64,000 bases of DNA from Comamonadaceae bacterium (GCA_947371915.1 CANBRM010000001.1:39236-103235); one strand, 5' to 3'. Counted from the stretch's first letter, positions 47,477 to 58,443 are shown. Notes: a model not told the origin generated them from the sequence alone. Made by a program: numbers and translations.

Positions 47477-50400
47477 TCAGCTGGCTAGCAAGCGCTTCAA
47501 GTACTTGCCGGTGAAGCTGGCAGGGTTGGCCGCCAGGTCTTCGGGCGTGCCCACACCCACCACCATACCGCCGCCCGAGCCGCCCTCGGGCCCCATGTCA
47601 ATCAGCCAATCGGCGGTTTTGATCACGTCGAGGTTGTGCTCGATGATGACGATGGTGTTGCCCGCATCGCGCAGGTGTTGCAGCACTTTCAGCAGCAGCG
47701 CAATGTCTGCGAAGTGCAGACCGGTGGTGGGCTCGTCCAAGATGTAGAGCGTGCGGCCGGTGTCGCGCTTGCTCAGCTCCAAGGCCAGCTTCACGCGTTG
47801 CGCCTCACCGCCTGAGAGTGTGGTGGCGGCTTGGCCGAGTTGCAGGTACGACAGGCCCACGTCCATCAAGGTTTGCAGCTTGCGGGCGATGTTGGGCACG
47901 GCGTTGAAAAACACCAGCGCGGCTTCGACGGTGAGCGTCAAAATTTGCGCGATGTTTTTGCCCTTGTACATGACCTCCAAGGTTTCGCGGTTGTAGCGTA
48001 AGCCAGCGCACACGTCGCAGGGCACGTACACGTCGGGCAAGAAGTGCATTTCGACTTTCACCATACCGTCGCCTTGGCAAGCCTCGCAGCGGCCCCCGCC
48101 TGAGCCTGCGGCCACGTTGAAGCTGAAGCGCCCTGGGCCGTAGCCGCGTTCGCGCGCCATCGGCACTTCGGCCAACAGTTCGCGAATGGGCGTGAACAAG
48201 CCGGTGTAAGTGGCGGGGTTGCTGCGGGGCGTACGGCCAATGGGCGACTGGTCGACGTTGATGACTTTGTCGAAATAGTCGAGGCCTGTGATTTCGTCGT
48301 GGGCTGCGGGCTCGTCGTGTGCGCGGTGAATGGCGTGTGCGGCCGCGGTGTACAGCGTTTCGTTGACCAACGTCGATTTGCCCGAGCCCGAGACGCCCGT
48401 GACGCAAGTGAGCAAGCCCACGGGGAAGTCGGCGGTCACGTTTTTGAGGTTGTTGCCACGCGCGCCTTTGATGCGGATGACTTGGTGCTCGCTTGCGTCT
48501 TTGTCGAGCTTGCGGTTGTAGACCAAGTCGTCGGCGGGTACGGGCCAAAAGCTGTTGCGCTTTGTCGGCACGTCAATGCGCAGGGTTTGCGCCAAATAGC
48601 GGCCGGTCAGCGAGTTGGGGTTGGCTTCAATTTCAGTGGGTGTGCCGCTGGCCATCACTTGGCCGCCGTGCACGCCCGCCCCGGGGCCCATGTCCACGCA
48701 GAAGTCGGCGCAACGGATCATGTCTTCGTCGTGCTCGACCACGATCACGCTGTTGCCAATGTTGCGCAGATGTTTGAGGGTGTCGATCAGGCGATCGTTG
48801 TCGCGTTGGTGCAGGCCGATGCTGGGCTCGTCCAACACGTACATCACGCCGGTTAGCCCCGAGCCAATTTGCGATGCGAGGCGAATGCGTTGTGCTTCAC
48901 CGCCAGATAGCGTGTCGGCGCTGCGGTCGAGGCTGAGGTAGTTCAGGCCCACGTCGTTCAAGAACTTCAGGCGTGAGGCAATTTCGCGCACCACTTTGTC
49001 TGCAATCTCGGCTTTCGCGCCTTGCAGCTGCAGGGTGTTGAAGTAGCCGAAACATTCACCCAACGTGGTGTGGCTGATGTCGAAAATGCCGCGCATTTGT
49101 TCGCCATCGCCAATGCGCACGTTGCGCGCTTCGCGGCGCAGGCGTGTACCGCCGCAGGCCACACACGAGCGCGAGCCACGGTAGCGGGCCAAGTCTTCGC
49201 GCACCACCACCGAGTCGGTCTCGTGGTAGCGGCGTTCCATGTTGACCAAGATGCCTTCGAAGGGGTGTTTTTTGCTGAGCTTTTTGCCGCCCGAGGCAAC
49301 GCTGTCTAAGCTGTAGTTGAACTTGATTTCTTCGTCGCCCGAGCCGTACAAGAGCACTTGGCGCATCTCGGGGCTGAGGTCTTCAAAGGGCGCGTCAATG
49401 TCGAATTTGTAGTGTTTGGCCAAGCTCTCGAGCAGGGTGAAGTAATGCGCGTTGCGGCGGTCCCAGCCTTTGATGGCGCCGCTGCCAAGGCTCAACGACG
49501 GAAACGCCACCACGCGCGCAGGATCGAAAAAGTCTTGATGGCCCAAGCCATCGCACGAGGGGCAAGCGCCCACGGGTGAGTTGAACGAGAACAAGCGGGG
49601 CTCAAGTTCGCTGATGGAGTAGGTGCACTGCGGGCACGAAAACTTGGCGTTGAAGCTGTGCTCGACGCCTGTGTCCATCTCCAGCGCAATGGCGCGGCCT
49701 TCGGCCAAACGCAAGGCGGCTTCAAAGCTCTCCGCCAAACGCTGGCGCAAGGCGGGCGGCGGTGGCGCTGTGGGTGCGATGGCAATGTCGCCAATGCTGG
49801 GTGCGGCCGCAGGCGAGGGGGCCACAGCGGGCGCTGGCGCTTCGTGGCGCACTTTGATGCGGTCCACCACCACGTCGATGTCGTGCTTCTCGGTTTTCTT
49901 CAGCTCGGGCAGTTCGTCGTATTCGTACACCTTGCCCTCGATGCGAAAGCGCACATAGCCCTGCGCTTGCAGCTGCGTGAAAAGCTCGCTGTACTCGCCC
50001 TTGCGGTTACGCGCGATGGGCGCGAGCAGCATGAGCTTGGTGTCTTCGGGCAGCGCCATGACGGCGTCCACCATTTGTGACACGCTTTGCGCTTGCAGCG
50101 CCAAGTTGTGGTCGGGGCAATAAGGTGTGCCCGCGCGGGCAAACAGCAGGCGCAGGTAGTCGTGAATTTCGGTCACCGTGCCCACGGTGGAGCGCGGGTT
50201 GTGGCTGGTGGCTTTTTGCTCAATGCTGATGGCGGGCGACAAGCCCTCAATCAGGTCCACATCGGGCTTGTCCAAGCGGCCCAAAAACTGGCGGGCGTAG
50301 GCCGACAAGCTTTCCACATAACGGCGCTGGCCTTCGGCATACAGCGTGTCAAACGCGAGGCTGGATTTGCCCGAACCCGACAAACCCGTGATCACCACCA

Positions 50401-50536
50401 ACTGGTTACGCGGAATGTCGAGGTCGATGTTTTTCAGGTTGTGCGTGCGCGCCCCGCGAATGCTGATGTTCCGCATGGCTGAAGGGTGGTTCAGGGCAAG
50501 GCCTAGGTAGGCGCCGTCATCGGTGGGTTTGTTCAC
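47477..50536 (-). CDS. uvrA: Excinuclease ABC subunit A
   Basis: Two ABC ATPase modules, [37 protein letters not shown], zinc-finger Cys pairs, 1019 aa. Confidence 0.98.
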   Translation of the reverse strand: MNKPTDDGAYLGLALNHPSAMRNISIRGARTHNLKNIDLDIPRNQLVVITGLSGSGKSSLAFDTLYAEGQRRYVESLSAYARQFLGRLDKPDVDLIEGLSPAISIEQKATSHNPRSTVGTVTEIHDYLRLLFARAGTPYCPDHNLALQAQSVSQMVDAVMALPEDTKLMLLAPIARNRKGEYSELFTQLQAQGYVRFRIEGKVYEYDELPELKKTEKHDIDVVVDRIKVRHEAPAPAVAPSPAAAPSIGDIAIAPTAPPPPALRQRLAESFEAALRLAEGRAIALEMDTGVEHSFNAKFSCPQCTYSISELEPRLFSFNSPVGACPSCDGLGHQDFFDPARVVAFPSLSLGSGAIKGWDRRNAHYFTLLESLAKHYKFDIDAPFEDLSPEMRQVLLYGSGDEEIKFNYSLDSVASGGKKLSKKHPFEGILVNMERRYHETDSVVVREDLARYRGSRSCVACGGTRLRREARNVRIGDGEQMRGIFDISHTTLGECFGYFNTLQLQGAKAEIADKVVREIASRLKFLNDVGLNYLSLDRSADTLSGGEAQRIRLASQIGSGLTGVMYVLDEPSIGLHQRDNDRLIDTLKHLRNIGNSVIVVEHDEDMIRCADFCVDMGPGAGVHGGQVMASGTPTEIEANPNSLTGRYLAQTLRIDVPTKRNSFWPVPADDLVYNRKLDKDASEHQVIRIKGARGNNLKNVTADFPVGLLTCVTGVSGSGKSTLVNETLYTAAAHAIHRAHDEPAAHDEITGLDYFDKVINVDQSPIGRTPRSNPATYTGLFTPIRELLAEVPMARERGYGPGRFSFNVAAGSGGGRCEACQGDGMVKVEMHFLPDVYVPCDVCAGLRYNRETLEVMYKGKNIAQILTLTVEAALVFFNAVPNIARKLQTLMDVGLSYLQLGQAATTLSGGEAQRVKLALELSKRDTGRTLYILDEPTTGLHFADIALLLKVLQHLRDAGNTIVIIEHNLDVIKTADWLIDMGPEGGSGGGMVVGVGTPEDLAANPASFTGKYLKRLLAS

Positions 50537-50715
50537 GGGGCAGTCAAATTAAGGGCAACCCGCCATGATAGTGGCGGGGCGGCAATTGTTCATGTGTGAA
50601 ATTAATAAGACGGGTTAGACCGTGGTTCTTGAGCGCATGAGGAAATAGTTCGTAGCGCTAAAGTATCTAATTTTACCTTTCAAGGCTATAGTGCAATGAA
50701 GACTTGGAGAGATTC

Positions 50716-51417
50716 GTGATCACGCTGCACACCTTCGGCCCCGCTTTCGGCCAACCCGACCCCAGCCCCTTCGTGATGAAAGCAATGGCCTTGTTGAAGT
50801 TGTCAGGTCTTCCCTTCACCACAGACGTCTTTGCGGGCGGCACCCACGTTGGTCCCAAAGGCAAGCGCCCGTTTATCGTGGACGATGGGGTGACGGTGTC
50901 TGACTCCACCTTGATCCGTTTTCACCTTGAGCAAAAGTACGGCCTTGATTTCGACGCGCATTTGACCCCGCAGCAAAAGGGCGTGACGTGGGCGGTCGAA
51001 AAAATGTGTGAAGAGCACCTGTATTTCGCAGCGGTGTATTTCCGCTGGATGGTGGATGAAAACTTCAACAAAGGCCCAGCTACTTTCTTCAACAAAGTAC
51101 CTGCGTTGGTTCGCCCCCTCATTCGTGCATTCATGAGGAACAAGACTCGCAAAATGCTTCATGCCCAAGGTCTGGGGAGACATACCGAGTCAGAAATCAC
51201 GCAGCTAGCTTGCCGTGATATCGATGCGTTGGCGCAGGTGCTGGGTGATGATGATTGGTTCGGTGGCGCATCGCCTTGCGCTGCAGATGCAAGTGCTGGG
51301 GCCTTTGTTTTGGCAAGCGTGTGTGAACACTTTGACACACCGTTATTGGCAAGGTCCAAATCACACAAGAATCTTGTGGCGTATGCCCGGCGCGTGCAAA
51401 GCCGTTTCTTTGCATAG
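50716..51417 (+). CDS. Glutathione S-transferase-family protein
   Basis: ITLHTFGPAFGQPDPSPFVMKAMALLKLSGLPFTTDVFAG; GTG start at 50716 preferred over TTG at 50704. Confidence 0.8.
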   Translation: MITLHTFGPAFGQPDPSPFVMKAMALLKLSGLPFTTDVFAGGTHVGPKGKRPFIVDDGVTVSDSTLIRFHLEQKYGLDFDAHLTPQQKGVTWAVEKMCEEHLYFAAVYFRWMVDENFNKGPATFFNKVPALVRPLIRAFMRNKTRKMLHAQGLGRHTESEITQLACRDIDALAQVLGDDDWFGGASPCAADASAGAFVLASVCEHFDTPLLARSKSHKNLVAYARRVQSRFFA

Positions 51418-51482
51418 ACGTGTGAGGTGAGTGAGCGTTAAGGCTGTCGAGTCGTGCTGTGAAAGTTGGTTAAAGTAACACC

Positions 51483-51722
51483 ATGGCACCCACCATTGTT
51501 CGAGACGGTCAGTTTCGTCTTTTCTTTTTCTCTCGGGAAGAGTCGCGCATTCACGTGCATGTTGCGCATCCAGATGGCGAAGCCAAGTTTTGGTTGACTC
51601 CACAGGTAGCGTTGGCTGACCATACTGGCCTTTCAACCACACAAATTCGGCAAGCGCAGGCCGTTGTCGGTGCACATTTGAAGGAGATTCAAGATGCTTG
51701 GAAGCACCACTTTGGCAGCTGA
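51483..51722 (+). CDS. DUF4160-like protein
   Basis: MAPTIVRDGQFRLFFFSREESRIHVHVAHPDGEAKFWL; overlaps the downstream DUF2442-like gene. Confidence 0.85.
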   Translation: MAPTIVRDGQFRLFFFSREESRIHVHVAHPDGEAKFWLTPQVALADHTGLSTTQIRQAQAVVGAHLKEIQDAWKHHFGS

Positions 51723-51951
51723 AGTCACCCACATTTCAAAGCACGGATTTTGGCTGCTGCTGGCTGATGAAGAGTTGCTTGTCCCTTTCGATCAATTCCC
51801 TTGGTTTCGAAAAGGGACGATTGAGCAGATCTCAGACGTTGAGTGGCCCACGCCCGACCATCTTTACTGGCCGAGCTTGGATATTGACTTGTCAGTCCAG
51901 TCCATACGCAACCCTGCTGCATTCCCACTCACCTCAGCCGTCGTCAGCTAA
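51694..51951 (+). CDS. DUF2442-like protein
   Basis: GFWLLLADEELLVPFDQFPWFRKGTIEQISDVEWPTPDHLYWPSLDIDLSVQSIRNP. Confidence 0.87.
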   Translation: MLGSTTLAAEVTHISKHGFWLLLADEELLVPFDQFPWFRKGTIEQISDVEWPTPDHLYWPSLDIDLSVQSIRNPAAFPLTSAVVS

Positions 51952-52052
51952 TTAAGTCACATGCGCACCTGCCCCGTAAACAGAATGCGGGACAATTGCA
52001 AGCTGTGACGACGAACCTAACCCCCGATCCCTCTTTAGACGACAGCCCCACT

Positions 52053-53240
52053 ATGACGCCCACCGAGCGTCGCGCCAGTGGCTCGCTCGCGTCTATCTTC
52101 GCTTTGCGCATGCTGGGCCTGTTTTTGGTCTTGCCTGTGTTTGCCTTGGAGGCCCGCAAGTACCCCGGCGGTGACGACCCGGCCTTGATTGGCTTGGCGA
52201 TGGGCATTTACGGCCTCACGCAAGGCATGCTGCAAATTCCGTTTGGCATGGCCTCGGACCGTTTTGGGCGCAAGCGCGTGATCGTGTTGGGCCTGCTGGT
52301 GTTCGCTTTAGGCAGCGCCATGGCGGGCATGGCCGACACCTTGAGCCAATTGTTGATGGGCCGTGCCTTGCAAGGCGCAGGCGCCGTTTCTGCCGCCGTG
52401 ACCGCTTTGTTGGCTGATTTGACCCGCGACAACGTGCGCACCAAAGCCATGGCCTTGGTGGGGGGCAGCATTGGGTTGATGTTTGCCCTGTCGTTGGTGT
52501 TGTCGCCGTTGTTGGCGGCATGGATCGGGTTGTCGGGCTTGTTCACGCTGACGGCTGTGCTGGCGGTGATGGGCTGTGCTGTCGTGATTTGGGCGGTTCC
52601 CGCTGAGCCCGTGGTGCACAAAGATGCGGCACGGGGCGGGTTACGCCAAGTTTTAGCAAATCCTGCGCTGTTTCGCTTGAATGTGGGCGTGTTTGTGTTG
52701 CACGCGGTGCAACTGGCCATGTGGGTGGCGATTCCTGCCTTCTTGGTGCAAGCCGGTTTGCCTAAAAACGACCATTGGGAAATTTACCTGCCTGCCGTGC
52801 TGGCGTCGTTTGTCGTCATGGGCGGTGTGTTCCCGATGGAGCGCCGTGGTTATTTGCGTGGCGTGTTTTTGAGCGCCATTGGTTTGATTGCGCTGGTGCA
52901 AGTGGCGTTGTTGTGGGTGTCGTCGGGTGCGCCGTCGATCACGTCATTGGCGGTGTTGCTGTTTGTGTTTTTCTGTGGCTTCAACGTGCTGGAGGCCACG
53001 CAGCCCAGCTTGGTGTCGCGCATCGCGCCAGCCTCGTCGCGTGGCGCGGCCATGGGCGTGTACAACACCTTGCAATCGCTGGGGTTTTTTGCCGGTGGGT
53101 TGATGGGCGGTCAGCTCGTCAAGAGCTACGGCACACAAGGTTTGTTTTTGAGCTGTGCGGCATTGATGGTGTTGTGGTTGGTGGTAGCGTGGCCGATGGT
53201 CGCCCCCGCCCGCCCCGTGACCACCCCCAAGACCGCATAA
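52053..53240 (+). CDS. MFS transporter
   Basis: 12 TM-like segments, MASDRFGRKRVIVLGL (GxxxDRxGRR motif); ATG at 52053 preferred, TTG at 51996 possible. Confidence 0.92.
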   Translation: MTPTERRASGSLASIFALRMLGLFLVLPVFALEARKYPGGDDPALIGLAMGIYGLTQGMLQIPFGMASDRFGRKRVIVLGLLVFALGSAMAGMADTLSQLLMGRALQGAGAVSAAVTALLADLTRDNVRTKAMALVGGSIGLMFALSLVLSPLLAAWIGLSGLFTLTAVLAVMGCAVVIWAVPAEPVVHKDAARGGLRQVLANPALFRLNVGVFVLHAVQLAMWVAIPAFLVQAGLPKNDHWEIYLPAVLASFVVMGGVFPMERRGYLRGVFLSAIGLIALVQVALLWVSSGAPSITSLAVLLFVFFCGFNVLEATQPSLVSRIAPASSRGAAMGVYNTLQSLGFFAGGLMGGQLVKSYGTQGLFLSCAALMVLWLVVAWPMVAPARPVTTPKTA

Positions 53241-53267
53241 TTAGCCCCTATCTGGAGGAATTTACCC

Positions 53268-53768
53268 ATGGCATCCGTTAATAAAGTGATTCTCGTCGGC
53301 AACTGTGGCCGCGACCCCGAAGTGCGCTACCTGCCCAGCGGCCAAGCCGTGGCCAACGTGAGCGTGGCGACATCGAGCCGTCGCAAAGACAAAAACAGCG
53401 GTGAGATGATTGAAGACACCCAGTGGCACCGCGTCACGTTTTATGACCGCTTGGCCGAAATCGCTGGCGAATACGTCAAAAAAGGCCGCCCCATTTACGT
53501 GGAAGGCCGCTTGAAATACGGCGTCTACACCGACAAAACCACAGGCGTGGAAAAAAACACCGTGGACATCATCGCCACCGAGCTGCAACTCTTGGGCGGC
53601 CGTGAAGGCATGGGCGGCCCCAGCGGTGGTGGCGAAGAAGGCGGCGGTGGCTACAGCCGCCCAGCAGCGCCTGCTCGCCAAGCTGCCCCAGCGCCGCAGC
53701 GTCAAGCCCCAGCACCCGCGCCTGCCCGCGGCGGCTTTGACGACATGGACGACGACATTCCATTTTGA
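53268..53768 (+). CDS. ssb: Single-stranded DNA-binding protein
   Basis: [36 protein letters not shown]; Gly/Pro/Ala-rich linker and acidic tip DDMDDDIPF. Confidence 0.98.
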   Translation: MASVNKVILVGNCGRDPEVRYLPSGQAVANVSVATSSRRKDKNSGEMIEDTQWHRVTFYDRLAEIAGEYVKKGRPIYVEGRLKYGVYTDKTTGVEKNTVDIIATELQLLGGREGMGGPSGGGEEGGGGYSRPAAPARQAAPAPQRQAPAPAPARGGFDDMDDDIPF

Positions 53769-53812
53769 AGAATGGATGATTCGATTGGCACCTCTTGCTG
53801 ACGCGAATGAAC

Positions 53813-53842
53813 AGCCGGTTGACCTCAGGTCAACCGGCTTTT
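53813..53842 (+). terminator. Intrinsic terminator after ssb
   Basis: AGCCGGTTGACC-TCA-GGTCAACCGGCT-TTT, 12-bp perfect stem. Confidence 0.9.
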
Positions 53843-53868
53843 ACGTTATTGGCCTACCCGTTATTTGA

Positions 53869-54342
53869 ATGAAAAATCACTACAAAACATTAGGCCTGCT
53901 GCACGACGCAGAAGAGGTGGTGATCAAAGCCGCTTACAAGGCCTTGGCGCAAAAGTACCACCCTGATCGGCATCTTTCCAACAAGGTCGAAAACACGGCC
54001 AAGATGGTGTTGCTGAATGAGGCTTATGCGGTCATTGGTAACCCTGCTTTGCGCAAAATTTACGATGATTTGCGGGCGTCATTGGTGGCCAAAAAGGCGC
54101 CTGCGGAAGTTAAACCTGCGCCGGTCAAGTCCAAGGAAACGCAGGATTTGATCATCCAACTCGACAAAAACGCGTTAGATGAAATTCAGGTCATTGATAT
54201 GTTTGAAAAAGCGTTTGATTGCCGAATCCGAATTCATCACGGTTGGATCAACACGTATTCCTTGATTCGCGACGGGGTCAAGCAACCAATTGACTTTGAG
54301 GCCATCAAATCTCAGTTGGTTGCCCATCTCAGCAAGGACTAG
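53869..54342 (+). CDS. DnaJ-domain protein
   Basis: NHYKTLGLLHDAEEVVIKAAYKALAQKYHPDRHL with HPD tripeptide. Confidence 0.92.
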   Translation: MKNHYKTLGLLHDAEEVVIKAAYKALAQKYHPDRHLSNKVENTAKMVLLNEAYAVIGNPALRKIYDDLRASLVAKKAPAEVKPAPVKSKETQDLIIQLDKNALDEIQVIDMFEKAFDCRIRIHHGWINTYSLIRDGVKQPIDFEAIKSQLVAHLSKD

Positions 54343-54352
54343 GGGACGCACC

Positions 54353-55132
54353 ATGCCGTATCCATTTGAGCACCTCCGATCTGACGCCCAGCAGGCGAAA
54401 CTATTCCGAGAGACGTTGCCTCAAGTGAATGCGGCCATGCCAGAGTTTTTCAGAACGATGGCGATCGCGCAGCGCAGCATTGCGCAAAAAAACATGTTTG
54501 GAAACCCGCAGGGCATACGCCAAGATTTAGGGTTTGAGACTTCGCTTCGCTTGGTGTTGATGGCCGGCTTGAACGAGCGCTTGTTCAAGATCAACGAAGA
54601 CACGAAGAGCTTGGTCAATATCTTGCGGTTGTTGGTGCTCAAGTGGTATTCGTTTGGCAATCAGTTAGAGGCCTGTTTGTATTTTGGCCATTACTTTTAT
54701 GCGTTCCAAAGCCACTCGCAATATGCTGTGAAGTTGCTGATGGAGCAGTCACGATTGGTGGCACCCGAGGCGGACAAAGTGGTGCCAAACAAGGCCGGGT
54801 TGGCGTTGCTTGACATCCTGCCCGAGCCGCGTTGGTACAAATCGGTGGACGGTTTGGGCGACAAGTTGTCTTCCATCTTTATAGAGACAGCGGACTTGGC
54901 CAAAGTCGAGGCGCAGGTGTCCGGGTTTCAAATTCACTTCAAAAAGTCCGCCCATTACGACTTGAGAGCGCCGCTTTTTGTGCGCGCGGACGCCATCGAA
55001 ATACCTGAAGTGCTGAACGACAAAGTGATTGTGCGTTGCCCGTATTGCCGCCAAAAATGCCGTGGCAATTACTTTCGTCACATTGAGATCACGTGTCCTA
55101 AATGCCAAGGCCACTGGTCGCAGCGGATGTGA
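54353..55132 (+). CDS. Uncharacterised protein with C-terminal zinc-ribbon-like motif
   Basis: C-terminus VRCPYCRQKCRGNYFRHIEITCPKCQGHW; follows the DnaJ gene by 10 nt. Confidence 0.8.
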   Translation: MPYPFEHLRSDAQQAKLFRETLPQVNAAMPEFFRTMAIAQRSIAQKNMFGNPQGIRQDLGFETSLRLVLMAGLNERLFKINEDTKSLVNILRLLVLKWYSFGNQLEACLYFGHYFYAFQSHSQYAVKLLMEQSRLVAPEADKVVPNKAGLALLDILPEPRWYKSVDGLGDKLSSIFIETADLAKVEAQVSGFQIHFKKSAHYDLRAPLFVRADAIEIPEVLNDKVIVRCPYCRQKCRGNYFRHIEITCPKCQGHWSQRM

Positions 55133-55270
55133 TTACAAAGCCCGCGTAACGGCGAAGTTGCGCAAAACGTTGACGAAAATAATTAAATATTCAGGTCAAC
55201 ATCTGTCATTCAGCCCCCGTTGTAGGTGCACTCCAACTTGGAGTTGTTCAACAACCTAAAGGAAACTTTT

Positions 55271-55507
55271 ATGAACAAGCTGATTGCCACTTTGATCGTT
55301 GGTGCATTTTCTGCCGCAGCTTTTGCTGTGACGCCTGCGGCTCCTGCGACACCAGCCACGCCCGTGACACCGGCTTCCGCCGCCGCCAAAGTGGAGGCCG
55401 TACCCGCCGTTAAGACGGAAAAAATAGAAGGCAAGCACCTTGCTAAGGCCAAGCATGAGGCGAAGAAAGCTGAAGCCGTTGCGCCTAAAGCAGACGCTGC
55501 GAAGTAA
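55271..55507 (+). CDS. Small exported Ala/Pro/Lys-rich low-complexity protein
   Basis: Signal peptide MNKLIATLIVGAFSAAAFA then TPAAPATPATPVTP...KAKHEAKKAEAVAPK. Confidence 0.75.
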   Translation: MNKLIATLIVGAFSAAAFAVTPAAPATPATPVTPASAAAKVEAVPAVKTEKIEGKHLAKAKHEAKKAEAVAPKADAAK

Positions 55508-55529
55508 GCGTGTTGCGGCTTGACGTCGC

Positions 55530-56684
55530 TCAGGCGGGTGTTCTGCTCAGCGCTGTAGCGCTGGCAATCACCCCGCCACCCAAACAAATTTCACCGTCAT
55601 ACAACACAGCCGATTGGCCCGGTGTGACGGCCCACTGAGGATCATCAAAGGCGAGCACCAGCTCGTCTTTTTCGTTGTAGTTCAGGGCGCAAGGTGCATC
55701 GGCTTGGCGATAGCGGGTTTTGGCCGCGTAGCGGCCAGGTGCTGGCTGGTGTGGGGCACACCAACTCAAGTCGTCTGCCTGCAGTGCGCCATAAAGCAGC
55801 CAGGAGTGGTCATGGCCTTGCACCACGTACAGGGTGTTGGTGGCCAAGTCTTTGCGCGCAACAAACCACGGTTGGTGTTCGCCAGCGCCGCGCAATCCGC
55901 GGGCGCGGAGTGCTTCCATGTCTGCGCCTTTTGCCTTGAGGCCGCCAATGCCCAAGCCTTGACGTTGTCCGAGTGTGTAAAAACTCAAGCCCACGTGATT
56001 GCCGATTTTGCGACCTCGCTCGTCTTTGATGGGCCCCGGTGCGTTGGCAATGTAGCGGTTCAAGAAGTCGCGAAACGGACGCTCACCAATGAAGCAAATG
56101 CCGGTCGAGTCTTTTTTCTTGGCGTTGGGTAGGCCGATTTCGTCGGCAATGCGACGGACTTCGGTTTTGTGCAACTCGCCCACGGGGAACATGGTTTTGG
56201 ACAGCTGCGCTTGGTTCAGCCGATGCAAGAAGTAGCTTTGGTCTTTGCTGGCGTCCAAGCCCTTCAGCAGTTGAAATTCGCCATTCACTTCGCGCACGCG
56301 TGCGTAATGGCCCGTGGCGATTTTTTCAGCACCCAAGCGCATGGCGTGGTCAAGAAACGCTTTGAACTTGATTTCGGCGTTGCACAAAATGTCGGGGTTG
56401 GGCGTGCGGCCGCTTTGGTACTCGCGCAAAAACTCGGCAAATACACGGTCTTTGTACTCGGCTGCGAAGTTGACGTGTTCGATTTCAATGCCAATCACGT
56501 CAGCCACGGCCGCGGCGTCGACGAAATCAATGTTGGAGGAACAAAACTCGGAGTCGTCATCGTCTTCCCAGTTTTTCATGAAGATGCCGATGACCTCATA
56601 GCCCTGCTGTTTGAGCAGGTAGGCGGTGACCGCAGAGTCCACCCCGCCACTGAGTCCCACCACCACACGTTTGTTGTTTGCCAT
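55530..56684 (-). CDS. mnmA: tRNA-specific 2-thiouridylase
   Basis: [63 protein letters not shown]. Confidence 0.98.
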   Translation of the reverse strand: MANNKRVVVGLSGGVDSAVTAYLLKQQGYEVIGIFMKNWEDDDDSEFCSSNIDFVDAAAVADVIGIEIEHVNFAAEYKDRVFAEFLREYQSGRTPNPDILCNAEIKFKAFLDHAMRLGAEKIATGHYARVREVNGEFQLLKGLDASKDQSYFLHRLNQAQLSKTMFPVGELHKTEVRRIADEIGLPNAKKKDSTGICFIGERPFRDFLNRYIANAPGPIKDERGRKIGNHVGLSFYTLGQRQGLGIGGLKAKGADMEALRARGLRGAGEHQPWFVARKDLATNTLYVVQGHDHSWLLYGALQADDLSWCAPHQPAPGRYAAKTRYRQADAPCALNYNEKDELVLAFDDPQWAVTPGQSAVLYDGEICLGGGVIASATALSRTPA

Positions 56685-56691
56685 GGGGCAA

Positions 56692-57192
56692 TTATCCCTG
56701 TGCGGGGCGGGTCACGCTGGGGTCGGTGTAGACCATGCTCAGCGGGAAGCGCTGGCCATTTTGGTGGTCTTCAATACAACGCAGTACCAAGGCGCTGCGC
56801 AGTCGATGCGCATTGGCGCGCACCTCGTCTGGCGTCATCCACAAGGTGCGAACGATGCCGTGGTCCAGCTTGGCGCCTGGCACCGAATCGCCCAAGGTGC
56901 CGCAATAGGCAAAGCGCAGGTAGGTCACGTCTTCCGCTGCGCGCCCTTCGCGGGCGGGGCGCTCAAGGCGTGACATGTAGATGCCGACCAGTTCGGTGGG
57001 GGCAAAGGTGTGTGTGGTTTCTTCCAAGGCTTCGCGCGCACAACCTGCTTCTGGGGACTCCCCCGGATCAAGGTGGCCCGCAGGGTTGTTCAGACGCAGG
57101 CCCTCGGGCGTGTGTTCTTCGATGAGCAGGTAGCGTCCGTCGCGTTCAATGATGGCGGCAACGGTGACGCTGGGTTTCCAACGTTTATTCAT
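56692..57192 (-). CDS. NUDIX hydrolase (NudJ-like)
   Basis: [25 protein letters not shown] Nudix box; start [15 protein letters not shown] at 57192 preferred over 57546. Confidence 0.92.
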   Translation of the reverse strand: MNKRWKPSVTVAAIIERDGRYLLIEEHTPEGLRLNNPAGHLDPGESPEAGCAREALEETTHTFAPTELVGIYMSRLERPAREGRAAEDVTYLRFAYCGTLGDSVPGAKLDHGIVRTLWMTPDEVRANAHRLRSALVLRCIEDHQNGQRFPLSMVYTDPSVTRPAQG

Positions 57193-57294
57193 TCGGTCAT
57201 TATCTTTCGGGTAAGTCCGTCTCAAGAATATGGGAATTTTGGTGTAACCTTTCTGCGGTCTGACAGAGACGAACTTTTCTATTAGGAGCCCCCC

Positions 57295-58425
57295 ATGCAG
57301 ATAGGCGTTCCTGCCGAAACTTCGGCCGGTGAAACCCGTGTGGCTATCACGCCGGAGACGGCTAAAAAATTGATCGCTCAAGGCCACGCTGTGCGCGTGC
57401 AGTCTGGTGCGGGCGTTGCTGCAAGCATCACCGACGAGGCCTATGCGGCGGTGGGTGTTTCCATTGTGGATGCTGCGCAGGCGTGGGCGTCTGAGTTGGT
57501 GCTCAAGGTGCGTGTGCCCGAAGCGGCAGAGGCAGCCAGCATTCAATCCGGTAGCACAGTGGTGGGCATGTTGGAGCCATTCAATGCGGAGGGCTTGCAG
57601 CGTTTGGCCTCTGCCGGCGCTGTCGGGTTCGCCTTAGAAGCGGCGCCTCGCACCACCCGTGCGCAGAGCATGGACGTGTTGTCGAGCCAAGCCAACATCG
57701 CGGGCTACAAAGCCGTCATGTTGGCTGCAGACACATACCAACGCTTTTTCCCCATGTTGATGACTGCCGCGGGCACCGTCAAAGCAGCACGCGTGGTGAT
57801 TTTGGGCGTGGGCGTGGCAGGTTTGCAAGCCATCGCAACAGCCAAGCGTTTGGGTGCGGTGATTGAAGCCACCGACGTGCGCCCCAGCGTGAAAGAACAA
57901 GTGGAGTCGCTGGGCGGTAAGTTCATTGACGTGCCGTTTGAAACCGCCGAAGAAAAAGAAGCGGCTGAAGGCGTGGGTGGCTATGCCCGCCCGATGCCAC
58001 AAAGTTGGCTGGACCGCCAAAAGGTGGAAGTGGCCAAACGCGTGGCGCAGGCCGATGTGGTGATCACCACGGCCTTGATCCCCGGCCGCGCAGCCCCTGT
58101 GCTGGTGACCGCAGAAATGGTGCAAGCCATGAAACCAGGCTCGGTGATCATCGACATCGCGGCTGGCAAAGGTGCCGATGGCGTGGGCGGCAATTGCCCG
58201 CTGACCGAGGCTGGCAAAACCGTGATCAAGCACGGCGTGACCTTGGTGGGTGAAACCAACTTGCCCGCCTTGGTGGCCGCAGACGCGAGCGCGCTGTATG
58301 CCCGCAACGTGCTCGATTTTTTAAAGCTCGTCATCAACAAAGAAGGCGCGCTGCACATCGATCTGGAAGACGACATCGTGGCGGCCTGCTTGGTCACCCG
58401 CGATGGCGCCGTGGTTAAAAAGTGA
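57295..58425 (+). CDS. pntAA: NAD(P) transhydrogenase alpha subunit part 1
   Basis: MQIGVPAETSAGETRVAITPETAKKL, VVILGVGVAGLQAIATAKRLGAVIEATDVRP. Confidence 0.96.
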   Translation: MQIGVPAETSAGETRVAITPETAKKLIAQGHAVRVQSGAGVAASITDEAYAAVGVSIVDAAQAWASELVLKVRVPEAAEAASIQSGSTVVGMLEPFNAEGLQRLASAGAVGFALEAAPRTTRAQSMDVLSSQANIAGYKAVMLAADTYQRFFPMLMTAAGTVKAARVVILGVGVAGLQAIATAKRLGAVIEATDVRPSVKEQVESLGGKFIDVPFETAEEKEAAEGVGGYARPMPQSWLDRQKVEVAKRVAQADVVITTALIPGRAAPVLVTAEMVQAMKPGSVIIDIAAGKGADGVGGNCPLTEAGKTVIKHGVTLVGETNLPALVAADASALYARNVLDFLKLVINKEGALHIDLEDDIVAACLVTRDGAVVKK

Positions 58426-58443
58426 TCGCAAGGACCTAAGAAC

